Shown here: piece by piece, positions 33,406 to 44,000 of the stretch
Numbering within the stretch: position 1 is the first letter of the stretch
Layout of the letters: each line of letters begins with the position of its first letter
Origin: Knufia peltigerae
Lineage: Eukaryota > Ascomycota > Eurotiomycetes > Chaetothyriales > Trichomeriaceae
Length of the DNA: 64,000 nucleotides
Assembly (NCBI GenBank): GCA_030247855.1
Contig: JAPDRN010000061.1
Coordinates: 1-64,000, forward strand
Reading direction: 5' to 3'
Translations under genes and position numbers: made by a program
The notes under the pieces: generated by a model
What the model was told of the DNA's origin: nothing
Database searches by the model: none
What the model saw: the letters and a program-made list of their open reading frames with translations, nothing else

Positions 33406-35046
33406 TCAACTAGGCACTGATGTCACACTAAGCCATGAGCGGCCTTTCACCACACCGTTTTCTGCAAGATAGCTCTGGAATTGGGCTCGCTTTGCGAAAC
33501 GAATTCGAAGGCGCTCCCCGTCTGGAAACAGCGGAACCTTTGGAAGTCTGCGTAACTTAATTTGCGGCGGCGGACCTTTGAATCGAGAAACTCGTTCTTC
33601 AAACTTGTTACCATCGAGACCTGCGCCGTCGAGCTCACTTAAGCCCAAGCCTTGAGGGAACCAAAGTTCCTTTGTTCCCACGCGGAATGCCTCGGCCACC
33701 GCAAACTTGTCCCACTTCTGTTCATCTTCATCTGAACTTGCAGGTAAATCATAACCTGAATTTGAATCATAATCTGAATTTGAATCATAACCTGAATTTG
33801 AATCATAACCTGAATTTGAATCATAACCGGAATTTGAATCATAACCTGAATCCGAATCCGAATCTGAATCTGAATCCGAATCCGAATCCGAATCTGAATC
33901 TGAATCCGAATCTAAATCTGTATTTGAATCTGAGTCGTAGCTTCTATGATACTGAAATACGTCACGTAGAACGGCCATTGCTTTTTTGTTGTTATTATAT
34001 GCCCAAAAACTGCCGTCTGAATCTTCGGAATCATCCGGGCACCGGTAGCGATCCATCACCATCCAAATGCTCTTGTCAATTGGATGGAAGACAATATGAA
34101 ACGAAGTGTAACCCTCGTTACTCCTTCGGTATCCGCTCCTTTCATAGCAAATCACAGTTGCCACGGGGAAGCCGAATCGCAGGGGGAGGAAACCCTCTTC
34201 GGTGTCAGAGTCGCGCTCTACTTGAAGAGCTGGGATGAACTCATGAGTCCGCGAACAAAACTCATCGTAACTGGGGCCACCTTCATCTTCCTCGTCTGTG
34301 GTGTCATCTTGAGCTACCACGTCTGTGGTGTCGTCTCGGTCTCTCTCGTCTGTGGTGTCATCTTGAGCTACCACGTCTGTGGTGTCGTCTCGGTCTCTCT
34401 CGTCTGTGGTGTCGTCTTGAGCTACCACGTCTGTGGTGTCATCTTGAGCTACCACGTCTGTGGTGTCGTCTCGGTCTCTCTCGTCTGTGGTGTCGTCTTG
34501 AGCTACCACGTCTGTGGTGTCATCTTGAGCTACCACGTCTGTGGTGTCGTCTCGGTCTCTCTCGTCTGTGGTGTCGTCTTGATCTCTCTCGTCTGTGGTG
34601 TCGCCTTGATCTGCGCAGGCAGCAGTCATTCGTAACATTGGACTTCCGACGAAAAATTTGTGAGTTTTAGTCCGAAGGAAAGGTGTGACTACCCGAAACC
34701 GACCTTCCGGATCGAACCCCGAAGGCTCGTTAAGAAACCTGACAAATTCCTCTTCCTCGTCTTGAGTGAAGTCGAACCGGTGAAGCCATTGAAGGAGTTC
34801 TCTAAAACAACCCTTCGGGTAGCGTGGAAGGCGGTACACCTTGTTTATCACCTCCAGCATCTTTTCGCGCTCACGATTCGCCTTGTATCTTATCAGACGA
34901 TGGTCGGGACGAGGTATCTCGCTGGATGATATGCGAAGCTTCCGGGCACGGAGAAATTCGGGCTGGTGACATTTGATGGATTTGAGATATTCGAAGGAAT
35001 CGGGAGGTAATATCGCGGCTTCCTCTGCTTTCTCCGTAGAGGCCAT
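33406..35046 (-). CDS. lineage-specific acidic repeat protein
   Basis: Unrecognised intronless gene. The ATG at 35046 (MASTEKAEEAA) gives 546 aa; the frame is open to an ATG at 35214. Residues 1-140 are basic/helical with LRARKLRISSSEIPRPDHR and LLQWLHRFDFTQDEEEEFVR. A tandem array of twelve 9-residue units DDTTD(ERDR/VVAQ) follows, then a conserved-looking folded part (FIPALQVERDSDTEEGFLPL, FHIVFHPIDKSIWMVMDRY), then an Asp-Ser dipeptide run and five or six SGYDSN/SDYDSN hexapeptides. The C-terminus is basic (IKLRRLPKVPLFPDGERLRI). The non-repeat parts have normal coding texture, so I take it as real. Repeat copy number is probably unstable. Confidence 0.65.
   Translation of the reverse strand: MASTEKAEEAAILPPDSFEYLKSIKCHQPEFLRARKLRISSSEIPRPDHRLIRYKANREREKMLEVINKVYRLPRYPKGCFRELLQWLHRFDFTQDEEEEFVRFLNEPSGFDPEGRFRVVTPFLRTKTHKFFVGSPMLRMTAACADQGDTTDERDQDDTTDERDRDDTTDVVAQDDTTDVVAQDDTTDERDRDDTTDVVAQDDTTDVVAQDDTTDERDRDDTTDVVAQDDTTDERDRDDTTDVVAQDDTTDEEDEGGPSYDEFCSRTHEFIPALQVERDSDTEEGFLPLRFGFPVATVICYERSGYRRSNEGYTSFHIVFHPIDKSIWMVMDRYRCPDDSEDSDGSFWAYNNNKKAMAVLRDVFQYHRSYDSDSNTDLDSDSDSDSDSDSDSDSDSDSDSGYDSNSGYDSNSGYDSNSGYDSNSDYDSNSGYDLPASSDEDEQKWDKFAVAEAFRVGTKELWFPQGLGLSELDGAGLDGNKFEERVSRFKGPPPQIKLRRLPKVPLFPDGERLRIRFAKRAQFQSYLAENGVVKGRSWLSVTSVPS
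33752..33920. repeat. short tandem repeats coding for YDSN and DS runs
   Basis: Plus-strand 18-bp units with core GAATTTGAATCATAACCT at about 33752-33847 (coding SGYDSN on the minus strand) adjoin a 6-bp GAATCC/GAATCT run (coding Asp-Ser). They lie in the same gene as the 27-bp minisatellite. Confidence 0.75.
34294..34617. repeat. 27-bp minisatellite, 12 units
   Basis: Twelve tandem 27-bp units (324 bp exactly) inside the preceding acidic-protein gene. Every unit begins GTCTGTGGTGTC on the plus strand; the second half is mainly one of two variants, coding for ERDR-type or VVAQ-type residues. The unit length is a multiple of three, so copy changes keep the frame. Confidence 0.9.
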
Positions 35047-35214
35047 GGTGCTTTGACTCTCGCGGGACACAAGAAGATTGGGGGACGTTGATAATGTCGA
35101 CTTGCAAGGTCGGGTCCGAAGGGGATTGAAGCGATGAAGGGTTTTTTTTGGTGCCAACCAAGAGGAGGTAAGAGTGGAGAGGTTACAAGCGTGTAGAAGT
35201 ACAAGAGTAGACAT

Positions 35215-36776
35215 TCACGAGCACGAGAATACAGCCAGATAAATAGGGGCAACAATACAAAGCGCTCGATTCCCTGGAGTGCCGGATGCGTATGTGCATA
35301 CTCGAGATCAAAGCCCGGATTGCCGGATTGGGAAATGTTGTTCTTGGAAATGCCCGCATCCGGCGCGCACGTTCTTCGGCAAACCATTTCTATCCGTGAT
35401 TCATTAAGCAGAGAGGGAGATCTTTGTATTGCATGTCACCGGATGTGGCCCAACCAGGTTGAGAAGTGTGCGCTACGCCGCCACCAAACTCCACAAGTTC
35501 CATTAACCCATTGACACTCAAAGCCTTTCTTTTTGTTCGGTGGCCCCGTAACTCACGTTCACATCCCCACACCTCACGTGCTTTTCCAACATTGGTCCAG
35601 GAAGCCAGGTCTTTTGCTCCCGGCGTAGGAGCTGTGGCGCGTCTTCAGTCAGGTTTCCCAGAAGTGAACTCGAAGGAACAATGAACACCAAGCAACCAAG
35701 GTTTTTCACGTGTTCGCTAACGGCGGTTGAAACGACAATGTCCAGGCCATCAGTGCAGTGTGTCCAAGAGGTTAACGGACTTCATTTGTCCATGGTCAAG
35801 AGTGAGCCACTTGTCGCAGGTTCAAGAGCGCTGTGCCAGGGAGATCAAGCTTTGAAAGCAGCTCTGATGTTCTACTTCGGACTCGATCCCCACGGGAATG
35901 CATAGTCTCGAAATCTAACACCACGTCGTAAGGTTGGCCGATCTAGTTGCGGCATTGAAGATTGAAGCCATACCACATTCTAGGGATGGGCTGTTGGTTC
36001 GTAGCGGCGAAGATCCATCGCCCAAAGGCAGGCCATCATCTTACGGGTAGGTAGACGACGTCTTTCGAGGCTGTCGAGGGATACCACTTGCTGACGTGGA
36101 CAAAAGGTACAAAACAAGTGGATCAGGTTTGGTATAGCGTGCTAGTAGAAAACCTACTATAGTTTTGGCAAATGACAATGTGGAAATGGCCCCCATGTGG
36201 GCCACCCCTCCCAGGACCCCGTCCAGGGACTGGGGAACCCCAGTGAGACCATGTTTGTGCGGAGAAGGCACATTATGGCCATGTATGCATGCCCTCACGC
36301 TCTGGACCTGTACAGGGGCTCGATGACTCAGCTGTGTAGTCTGGTACCACTAGTCTGGCCTCGCACAGCAGACATATGTATGCTCTGTGTGCGACACAGT
36401 CACACGGCCCTCCTTCATCGGAAAGAGTGCTAATCAGATCCACTCTCACCGTTGTATGATTCCCATGTCAGACGTGCGTTGTCCGCCTCCAGCCGACCGA
36501 CCTGTGTGTGTGTAAAGACCCCCACCCTCAGTGTCTGATCCACGGGTTTCTGTCTACGAAGAAAAATTCTTTGGTTGATCTCACACGAGGGTACGTACAT
36601 AGGCAGGAGCAGGTCCCTTGCATTTTACGAGTTGGACTGTAAACACGAATTAAAGAAAGAAAGAGTGCTTTGACAACGGTGATATCATTTTCGGAAAACT
36701 CCGTATCAGACAACGGGTGCGTATTAACACATTTCTTCATAGCTTCATTTCTTTTTCGTCGTTACAAGGATCAAAC
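35215..36776. other. intergenic, no recognisable gene
   Basis: Promoter side of the acidic repeat-protein gene, followed by sequence with only short unrelated frames, for example 35681-35905 (+). Nothing recognised. Confidence 0.35.
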
Positions 36777-38088
36777 ATGGTGGGCAGCGTCGGGACTCAA
36801 ACATGGCTTGAAAAGCTGGACGAGCAGCGTATGGACCAGAGAAAAGAAGAGAAAACCCCCCAATTCTAAACATTGAACAGCAAGTGTCGATATCGACTGG
36901 CTAGACCCAGAATACGTCCACAACATGCCCATCAAACCCAGATATCGAGCTTAACAAGCAGAAAAGCGCCAAAATGGTCGAGGACATCGTTCGAAGAGTG
37001 AGGGATGGCTTAGAATCTATACCAGACTGGTACGTACCCTCGACTGGGAAGACGATCATAGTACGTTTCTGGGGAGACTGACAAGTTCTGCCTAGGCCGT
37101 CTTGCTCGTCAAGAAGGACATCAATCACATCAATGGTCGTGCCTTACTCCAGGTCTTACCTTCATGAGCCCACGACGTCTATGCCGTCGTCAAACATGCC
37201 CGCGTGTACTTTGAGGAGTTGCGCAGAACAGGTATCTCGCGCGACCGCTTCTTTATCAAGATCCCATCCACGGGGCCCCCACTCAATGGTGCAAAGATCG
37301 TCGAGGCCGGGCTAATCCGCACTTTGGGTACCGCGCTGTTCAGTCTCGCTCGGGCCATTGCCTGTGGCCAAGAAGACTGCTTGTGCAAAGTCACCTTATC
37401 ATAGCGGTAACTCAGCAACGCACACAGACACCCAAAAAGAAGAAGCGTGGTCAATCTGATAAGTGGCTCATCCGTGTACAATACAGAGCCTCGTGCCCAC
37501 GATGATCTCAAGTTGTGGCCCCAACGTCGAGGACCCCGCAACCCAGTACTCGAGACCTACCGACGATCGTGCAGGGAGACGGACAAGGAACAGCCATTCC
37601 TCAAGAACGCCAGGTAAGCTAAAGTTTATTTGTACGCGCGATGAAAAATTTTAAGTAGTAGGAAGGCTGATTTTATTCTTAAACTTAGCTTCATTGCTCC
37701 CAAGGAGGCCATGACCGCTGGAGAAATAGGATGCCACACGGCCAACATCTCCCACGAGGTTCTGAACGGGCTCGCTAAGCTCCCGTACGACGGAAGTGAA
37801 CAGCCCGCCGAGGGCCAACCGAAGTCACAGCATGTCTATGTGACTTCTGGCAAACTGTCCGACCTCCTGGCCAAGATAGTCAATGACGATCCCCCCGCAG
37901 TGGCAGACTGGGACGGAAAGCTGGCAGACACGAAGACCGACTGCCTCGCCAACGAGGGGGCCGAGTTGTAAAAGGCCATCGTGGCTGACCCCGTCACGCA
38001 GCAGCGTCTGAATGATACCCTCGACCTCTTCAAGGGCGGCGAGCCCCTTAGCCGAGTCAAGATCGAGGCTATGATGGAGAAGCTATAA
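36777..38088 (+). pseudogene. transaldolase pseudogene
   Basis: Decayed copy of the pentose-phosphate-pathway enzyme. A start (MVGSVGTQTWLEKLDEQ) and a perfect first intron (36829-36880) lead into VDIDWLDPEYVHNMPIKP, as in fungal transaldolases. The frame then breaks near 36930. Later pieces match the family in order: VLLVKKDINHINGRALLQVL, then an in-frame TGA at 37165-37167, then RDRFFIKIPSTGPPLNGAKI (the Schiff-base lysine region), IRTLGTALFSL, and after a gap RAHDDLKLWP and KEQPFLKNASFIAPKEAM, formed across an intron with donor GTAAGC at about 37613. A TAA at 37969-37971 interrupts the C-terminus, which otherwise runs to 38088. The middle part (QHP to VQ region) is deleted. Multiple independent lesions make a functional product unlikely. 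The intact parent gene should be elsewhere in the genome. Confidence 0.88.
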
Positions 38089-40099
38089 TCAGATACCATA
38101 GCATTTGCACCATTACTGCGACCAGAAGGAGTCATGTAGCTTTGCATGAAGTATTCAATCGAGAATGAAAATACTTATTTCTGGTTTCACTCGAATATTC
38201 GTCGTGTCTGTATTCTCATCGTTGCCCGCTTTCGTCGTCTAACTAAAGAGAATATTTTGGAGGCTCAGAAGAATCCCAGGTCACAGCAGAGTCTGCCATG
38301 CGGAAATTGTGTCAATGCGTCGAGCATAAACGGGTTGTATGCCTCACGGTGAAGCTCTTACTCCAAAGATCGAACGTGGTCATTGCTGTAACAATGGGAT
38401 AGAAAATCGACGGATGCGGGAGGCACCAATGTCCCATCAAAACCAGGGTCATAATACGCCTGGTGGTCTAATGAAGTGATAATTTCGGTCGTGTAGGGCA
38501 ACATCGTTCTCGTCGATCGTCAGCGGCAATTGTGTGATGGAATTCGGATGATGGAAAGAACTAGCCTCGGCCTCGTCGTCGCGTGTGATATATGTGGCCT
38601 CTTCAACCGGTCGCATGTATCGTTGATCTGTATTGGTCAACTCGTCCTGATCTTCGCCGTATATGATTTCTTCTGGTTGGATGTGCAGCTGATTGACATT
38701 TGACTCACGGAAGAACTCCTCTTGATCCTCGCCGCCGCTGCCACCTTGTTCCCAGATCTATTTTGAAAGTCCCAAAGAATTCATGAGGTAATTGAGAAAG
38801 GGGTTTTAGGAGTGTTTCGTCGACGGGACAGGGCAAATTTGGGGCGAAGACGTTGATATTGGTGGCACGCTAACCATTCAGCTCATCGAGCATAGCGTTC
38901 CGTCGACAATCGCCTCTTGTATCTGCATCGCGGCAGCTACTAACAATTCTCGTTGTTGCTTGTGCCGTGTAAGGCTCTCGTGAACGATCGTGTGTTTGTT
39001 CAGTCGTCGGGTCGAAGTCAACGTTGGCAACTGTCTCGCAAGATCCTGGAGGAATCTGTTGTCAGTATCACACCCCACACATGAATGCGAAGGCCAGCGA
39101 ACGTACAATAAGATCGTCGTTCAAAGCCTGCCGACTTATCTTTGAAGACGCGGTGGGCGGCACGGTCGTCGGAGGTCCAGTAGCGCACCGGTTTTCTCTT
39201 CCCAGTAAAGGACTTTCTACTACTCGGGTATGGTTTTTCTGTTGCGTACGTCATGGCGCTTGAGAGCAAGTCAAACCAGCGTGAGATGAAGAAAGGATTC
39301 AAGCAAAGGCACGCTGCCTCATCCAACGCCTCAATATCACCAAAGATGAGCGGAGAGTTGGAACTACCGTAAACTGCGGTTCTTCCAGATGATCAGTCAG
39401 GTGACTAGGCTCCCCGCTGTCACTTGCTGTACAGTACGGAGGACAAAGGTGCCAGTAATGTCGCCTACAATACTCCGTATGTGGGTTCCAGAAGGATGAG
39501 TTGGGGGCCTCGTCGGGGGCCGCTTTCCATTAAATCTCACGCCGGAACAGGAGACGATTCTTGGGCTTCTTGGACTCGTACTTTGTGGAAACATTACTCT
39601 GAGAGTATGCGCCAACAAGAGATATAACAAGGAACCCGCGTATTGCTCTGTACTTCGTACACAGCCTTCCCCACGGCAACATTCGGCCCTGTTCCTCGTT
39701 ACGATGTATGAGAGCGAACTGCTCCTCGTAATGTGTACTAGGACCTCGGGATAACGTAGCCCAAAGAGCATTAATACTATTCTTGCATGATAAGGATCGA
39801 CCCATAATCGAATGGTGGGACGGGGGTGAACCTCGTAGGGTCAGGGAGTCCTCGTAAGTCTTTTTGAGTACTTACGATTGGCACCACGTCGTTTAAGTAC
39901 CTGTTGTGCATGCCGGTCGCCCATCAAGCCCGGCTATGATCACCTAAGGAAGTACTCCGAAACAAGTTGATATACATCTCAATTTCCCCATCTTCGTCGT
40001 CCCTACGCATTCTCCCTTTAGATCATCGGCATCATCATCGAGCTACATCTAAAGACATTTTTTAACCAACAACCACATTACTTCATCGTCACATCTAAA
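38089..40099. other. gene-poor region with possible minus-strand gene remnant
   Basis: On the minus strand, open pieces at about 38449-38755, 38878-39108 and 39018-39326 have coding texture (for example acidic EEIIYGEDQDEL and amphipathic HESLTRHKQQRELLVAAAM). Plausible GT and AG sites sit between them, but the phases do not join without a stop. I take this as an unresolved or decayed gene of unknown kind. A TACTCCGTA word lies at 39471-39479. Confidence 0.3.
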
Positions 40100-40453
40100 A
40101 TGCCTTCCCCGACAGACAATTTACCAATCTACATCCTCTCATCCATCGTCCTGCTCGGCGCTTTTTCCAGATTCACCCACGGCGTCTACACCCCGCAGTG
40201 GTACGCGTTCCAAGAAAGTCACGCCCCAGACGATGGATCTTTGACGGCCACCATCACCCCCATAACGGACACACTGATAGGAGTCAGCTTGCTCTTCGGA
40301 GGTCGCGTCCTTAGACTCCTTGCCGCGTCTCTGTCCGTCGTATTCTTTACGCTTGGGCTCGGTCTACAAATGCAGGCGGGTAAAGCGTATGGTCCAGACG
40401 TGGCGCTTGTGGTACTGGGCATCGTCGCTCTGTTCAGTCAACTTCGTAAGTAG
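40100..40453 (+). CDS. small four-helix membrane protein (DoxX-like)
   Basis: 117-aa intronless protein with four hydrophobic helices: IYILSSIVLLGAFSRF, ITDTLIGVSLLFGG, LLAASLSVVFFTLGLGLQM and VALVVLGIVALFSQL. Size and topology match small DoxX-like fungal membrane proteins of unknown function, though I see no diagnostic motif. It is preceded by a CA-rich leader and ends 78 bp from the convergent drug transporter. Confidence 0.6.
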   Translation: MPSPTDNLPIYILSSIVLLGAFSRFTHGVYTPQWYAFQESHAPDDGSLTATITPITDTLIGVSLLFGGRVLRLLAASLSVVFFTLGLGLQMQAGKAYGPDVALVVLGIVALFSQLRK

Positions 40454-40531
40454 TTTAGCCAGAGAAGGGGGTCTTGTAGGGGAGAGCGACTCAGTGCCGT
40501 ACGGAGCAAGGCACGAAAAACACTTCCTCCT

Positions 40532-42319
40532 TCACTCCCGCTTCAATCCAACTTTCCCGGCCTTCCTGAAACCGAATGCAGCAACAAAACAAGATAGAAT
40601 CATGGCACCAAACATGGCCCAGAAGCTCGCTCGGTAGCCCTTCAACAATGCCGGCGGAGAGCTCTTGTCGCGATACTTCGTCTCCTCGGTGACAAGGTTG
40701 GAGATGACCTGCATGGTACTCAATCCCAAAGAGATGCCAAACTGGCTGACCGTGCTAAACACCGCGCCCGCCAGACCTTGCATCTGCTCCGGAAACCCAT
40801 CGCTGATGACGATCAGGCCGACCGTGTACAAAATATCACCGGCCGTCGGCTCGAGAACCTGAGCAAAGAACGCACCCCGCCAGTAGTCCAACCTCGGACT
40901 GATCAAGGCCATCAGCAACGGCGACCCGGCCGTGCAGATCGAAGCGACCAGCACAAGCCACAAGACGGGGAGGCGGTCGACCAGCAAGCCCGTGGACAAA
41001 TTGAGAACCGTTCCGAAGATGAGTGCAGGCAGGAGTCGGAGCGAAGCCTGGATGGCCGAGAGTGACTGCACCTCTTGGAAGAACAGACTGGAAAAGAGCT
41101 CCATGGAGTTCATGACCGCCGTAGACAATAGCACAGTGACACACACGCTCGTGAAGGCGCGATTCTTCCAGATCGAGTTCGGGATCAACGCCGGACGCCT
41201 CTTCCTCTCCTGTATCCTGATCCAAAAGGGAAATGCGGCCATCAAGACGACGCTCGTGACCAAGAGCGCAATGGCGTTTGGTTTCTCAATGCTCTCGCTA
41301 TCTGCACTCAATACCCTGTCGCCGTTGTTAGCCCCGTCTCCTTTTCCTTCTTGTGACGTGTGTTGAACGCTGGGAAGGACCAAGAAAAAGAAAATCAACG
41401 GCAGCAAATCTGTAACCGTGTGCGAGTAGAGCCCGGGTTCCACTTACGCAAGGACATAAGACAACATGGCCAGCCCACCGCTCGCAATAATGGCTCCGAC
41501 CCAGTCCACCTTGGTCTTGAGACCGTGTAGTTTCCCCTTGGTCGCCGTGAGGGTGTCTGGCGCAGCGAGCACAAAGAAGCCCAACGCGGCGAACGCCAGG
41601 ATCGCCGCGCCGGGGACGTAGAACCCCGTTCTCCAACCGGTGGTGTCGACAAACACGCCGCCCAGCACAAGACCAAACGAGAATCCCAGCGGTTGACTGA
41701 GCCCCAGGCATGAGAAGGCAATGTTTCGCGGTTTGCCGCTCGGCACCGTCTGCGTGACCATGCTCACCGAGCAGGGCAGGTGCATCGACATGGCGACGCC
41801 CATGAAGCCGCGGAAGATGACGAGTTGCACTCCCGTCCTGCTCAGGCCGCACGCGAGCGTCGACACCCCCGCGGCGACGATGCCCGTGAGGTCCACGACG
41901 CGGCTGCCCACGACATCGGCGATGGACCCCGCAAGCAACAGCGCCGCCCCGCTCGTCAGGCCGTAGATCGAACTCGGCCAGAGGTAGAGTTCCTGGGAGA
42001 GGGATATGTCTTGCGCGATGGCCGGCAGACCGACTACGATGACGCCGTTTGCAAAAGATGCCAGGAAATTGATGGCCGAGAGTTGGAAAATGATGACGGC
42101 GGTGCGCACGCCCACCCCGAGTGAGCTTGAAGTGGTATCATCGTCTTCAATTGATGCGTTGACATCGATAGATGCGTCTGGAATTGTGGTGGTGCTATTG
42201 TCGTTGGTGTCGGTGTTGGGTGATGACGAGATTCTGGTGTGTAATGGTGTTGTATGGCCATGATGCGTAGGCGGCGTAAGATCACTTAGTACCACAGTGT
42301 GAGTACCTGTTGAAGACAT
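40532..42319 (-). CDS. MFS drug transporter, DHA2 (14-helix) type
   Basis: Proton-coupled efflux transporter of the plasma membrane. Two exons (41448-42319, 40532-41369) joined across a 78-nt intron with a strong pyrimidine tract before CAG give 569 aa. The N-terminal 75 residues are polar and Thr/Asp-rich. Helix 1 starts near RTAVIIFQLSAINFLASF. Family marks are GLPAIAQDISLSQELYLWPS, SGAALLLAGSIADVVGSR (motif A), FRGFMGVAMSMHLPCSVSMV, GLVLGGVFVDTTGWRTGF and, after the splice, RRPALIPNSIWKNRAFTSV, a hallmark of fungal DHA2 proteins. The first acceptor in the region would shift the frame; the one at 41370 restores the family sequence. It is convergent with the small membrane protein. Confidence 0.9.
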
Positions 42320-42642
42320 TGCTCGACTCCTGTCTATATGGAACAAAGAAAATTAAATGTTGATCTATACCTGCTATGTGTGAATGTGTGGTTCATTTTA
42401 GACGATATGTAGTGAATAGGATAATACTGTAGTCACAGGCCGTGCATTAAAAATCCCTGCGCCCTTCCGTATCTCCAAGAGGGCCAACCAGTGGGCCGCC
42501 ATTACAGCGCCTGGTTGGTCGAGGCGTACTACCTTGCTCCAAAGACATCATGGCGACATAGCTATTACTTAATGAGAGTACATGTAAAAGTAGAGTCGTC
42601 CCTGACCCGGGTTTTGTTCTGGTATCTCTCGCATCAATCTCA
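42320..42642. other. spacer between drug transporter and esterase remnant
   Basis: Contains the transporter 5' leader and, on the other side, the place where the missing esterase C-terminus should lie. I find no trace of that sequence here. Confidence 0.4.
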
Positions 42643-43956
42643 TCATACTGCAGACATTCCGATATCGTCCTTCACTTTCGAGCGGACCCTGTATTGTTTT
42701 CTCCTCATGACAAAGACCGTCCTTGAAATAACACATTGCTCTAACTTATCCGGATATACGGAATGCATTGCAAGCCAGCAATACATTCCTTGGCCTTTCG
42801 TATAGCTATTTGCCGCCAATGTTGGAATAGTGCTGCCGTTGACAGCAGGACCCAAAGGCATGGCTCCATCACAGGCTTGCTTTTGGAAAATTAGTCGATT
42901 GACTTGCGGCAAGACACTGCTATTTGTCGATTGCAAGCAGGCCATGTCTGCGGTCGCGCATTTCGCCTGTGTAGCAACGTTGTTTAGAAACTGAGTAAAG
43001 GTATCGTTCATGTCGCCCTTGCGGTCCCATAGCCATTGGTAAGCGGGACTCATGAGTATCGCTCGGTTAAACAGTGGATCCCGAATGTTTTTGGGCATGG
43101 TCAAATGGTGCATGATTGACGATGCACCAGCAGACTCTCCCCAGACGCTGACTTGCTTGGGGTTTCCTCCTATCTTACCGATCTGGTCGCGAATGAACTG
43201 CATCATGGCGCGCTGGTCGATGAGTCCTGCATTCGGGTCGCCGTTCTTCTCCATGTAATCACCTGCGAGCCAGCCAAATGCTCCCAGGCGGTAATTCCTG
43301 TGGAGGCAGACATGTAAGCCACAGGTTTTCGACTCGGGATAAATAATCGCCCAGGCTTTACCGTTCTGGTCACTTACCCTGTCACGTAGATGATCGACTG
43401 GCGCTTACCGCCATTGTTCCTACTCGCAGTGTTGATGATGCCATCACCTGAATAGAATGGGACTTTGGACAGATCGTACTGGTCTTTCGATCCAAACATG
43501 TAGGCACCGCCAGAGATCCAGAGCACGACGGGAAGGTCCTTGAGCTGGTGGGGAGATTTGAAGATTTTTGCCGGGACGTAGACGTCAACGAACAGACAGT
43601 CCTCTGTCTGGTTGGCAAAGTAAGACGGGAAACAGTTGGCATCCTCGTCGAATGGATTGGCTGCCAGGCACTTGCTATCGGCGATCTGGTAGCAAACTGG
43701 ATATGGGAAAGGAGGAGGCTCGTTTTTGGATGGCGGATACTCTGGGGCCTTGAAGCGCAATTTTCCCACAGGCAGCGACGCATAGCGGATGTTCTAGTAG
43801 ACACATACCTGTGAATGATCAGACATAGCATCAAGGAAAGTGGCAGAGAGAGCATACGTTGTTGGTGTCTTTGACACCGCTGGCCTTGCCCCAAACACCA
43901 CCTAGGTTCCAGTCTGGACGATCATTTGATGCCACCGCATTTGTCTTTACTGCCAT
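42643..43956 (-). pseudogene. type-B carboxylesterase, C-terminally truncated
   Basis: Serine hydrolase of the carboxylesterase/lipase (cholinesterase-like) family. Exons 43858-43956, 43378-43793 and 42643-43297 give 389 aa, whereas the family is about 550. Present are NIRYASLPVGKLRFKAP, EDCLFVDVYVP (signature 2), VVLWISGGAYMFGS (oxyanion hole) and nucleophile motif GESAGAS (Ser near residue 225). After PAVNGSTIPTLAANSYTKGQ the sequence stops matching and ends within 50 residues, so the catalytic Glu and His regions are absent. Upstream, an ATG at 44000 opens a signal-peptide-like MKNVILRPLGVLLP that runs into a stop out of phase with MAVKTNAV by one base. Both ends suggest decay; splice sites remain intact. 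Confidence 0.75.
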
Positions 43957-44000
43957 TAGGGCAGGAGAACGCCTAGAGGGCGTAGTATGACGTTTTTCAT

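Noticed and set aside
34294..34617. CRISPR-like array
   Set aside because: Units are contiguous 27-bp repeats with no unique spacers, inside a eukaryotic open frame.
34084..34635. Plus-strand frame with repeated VCGV units
   Set aside because: It is the reverse reading of the 27-bp minisatellite; the opposite strand has non-repeat coding sequence on both sides of the array.
41328..41852. Alternative exon end in the DHA2 transporter using the first AG after the donor
   Set aside because: It shifts the frame to a stop within about 30 codons; the later acceptor at 41370 has a pyrimidine tract and restores the conserved family sequence.
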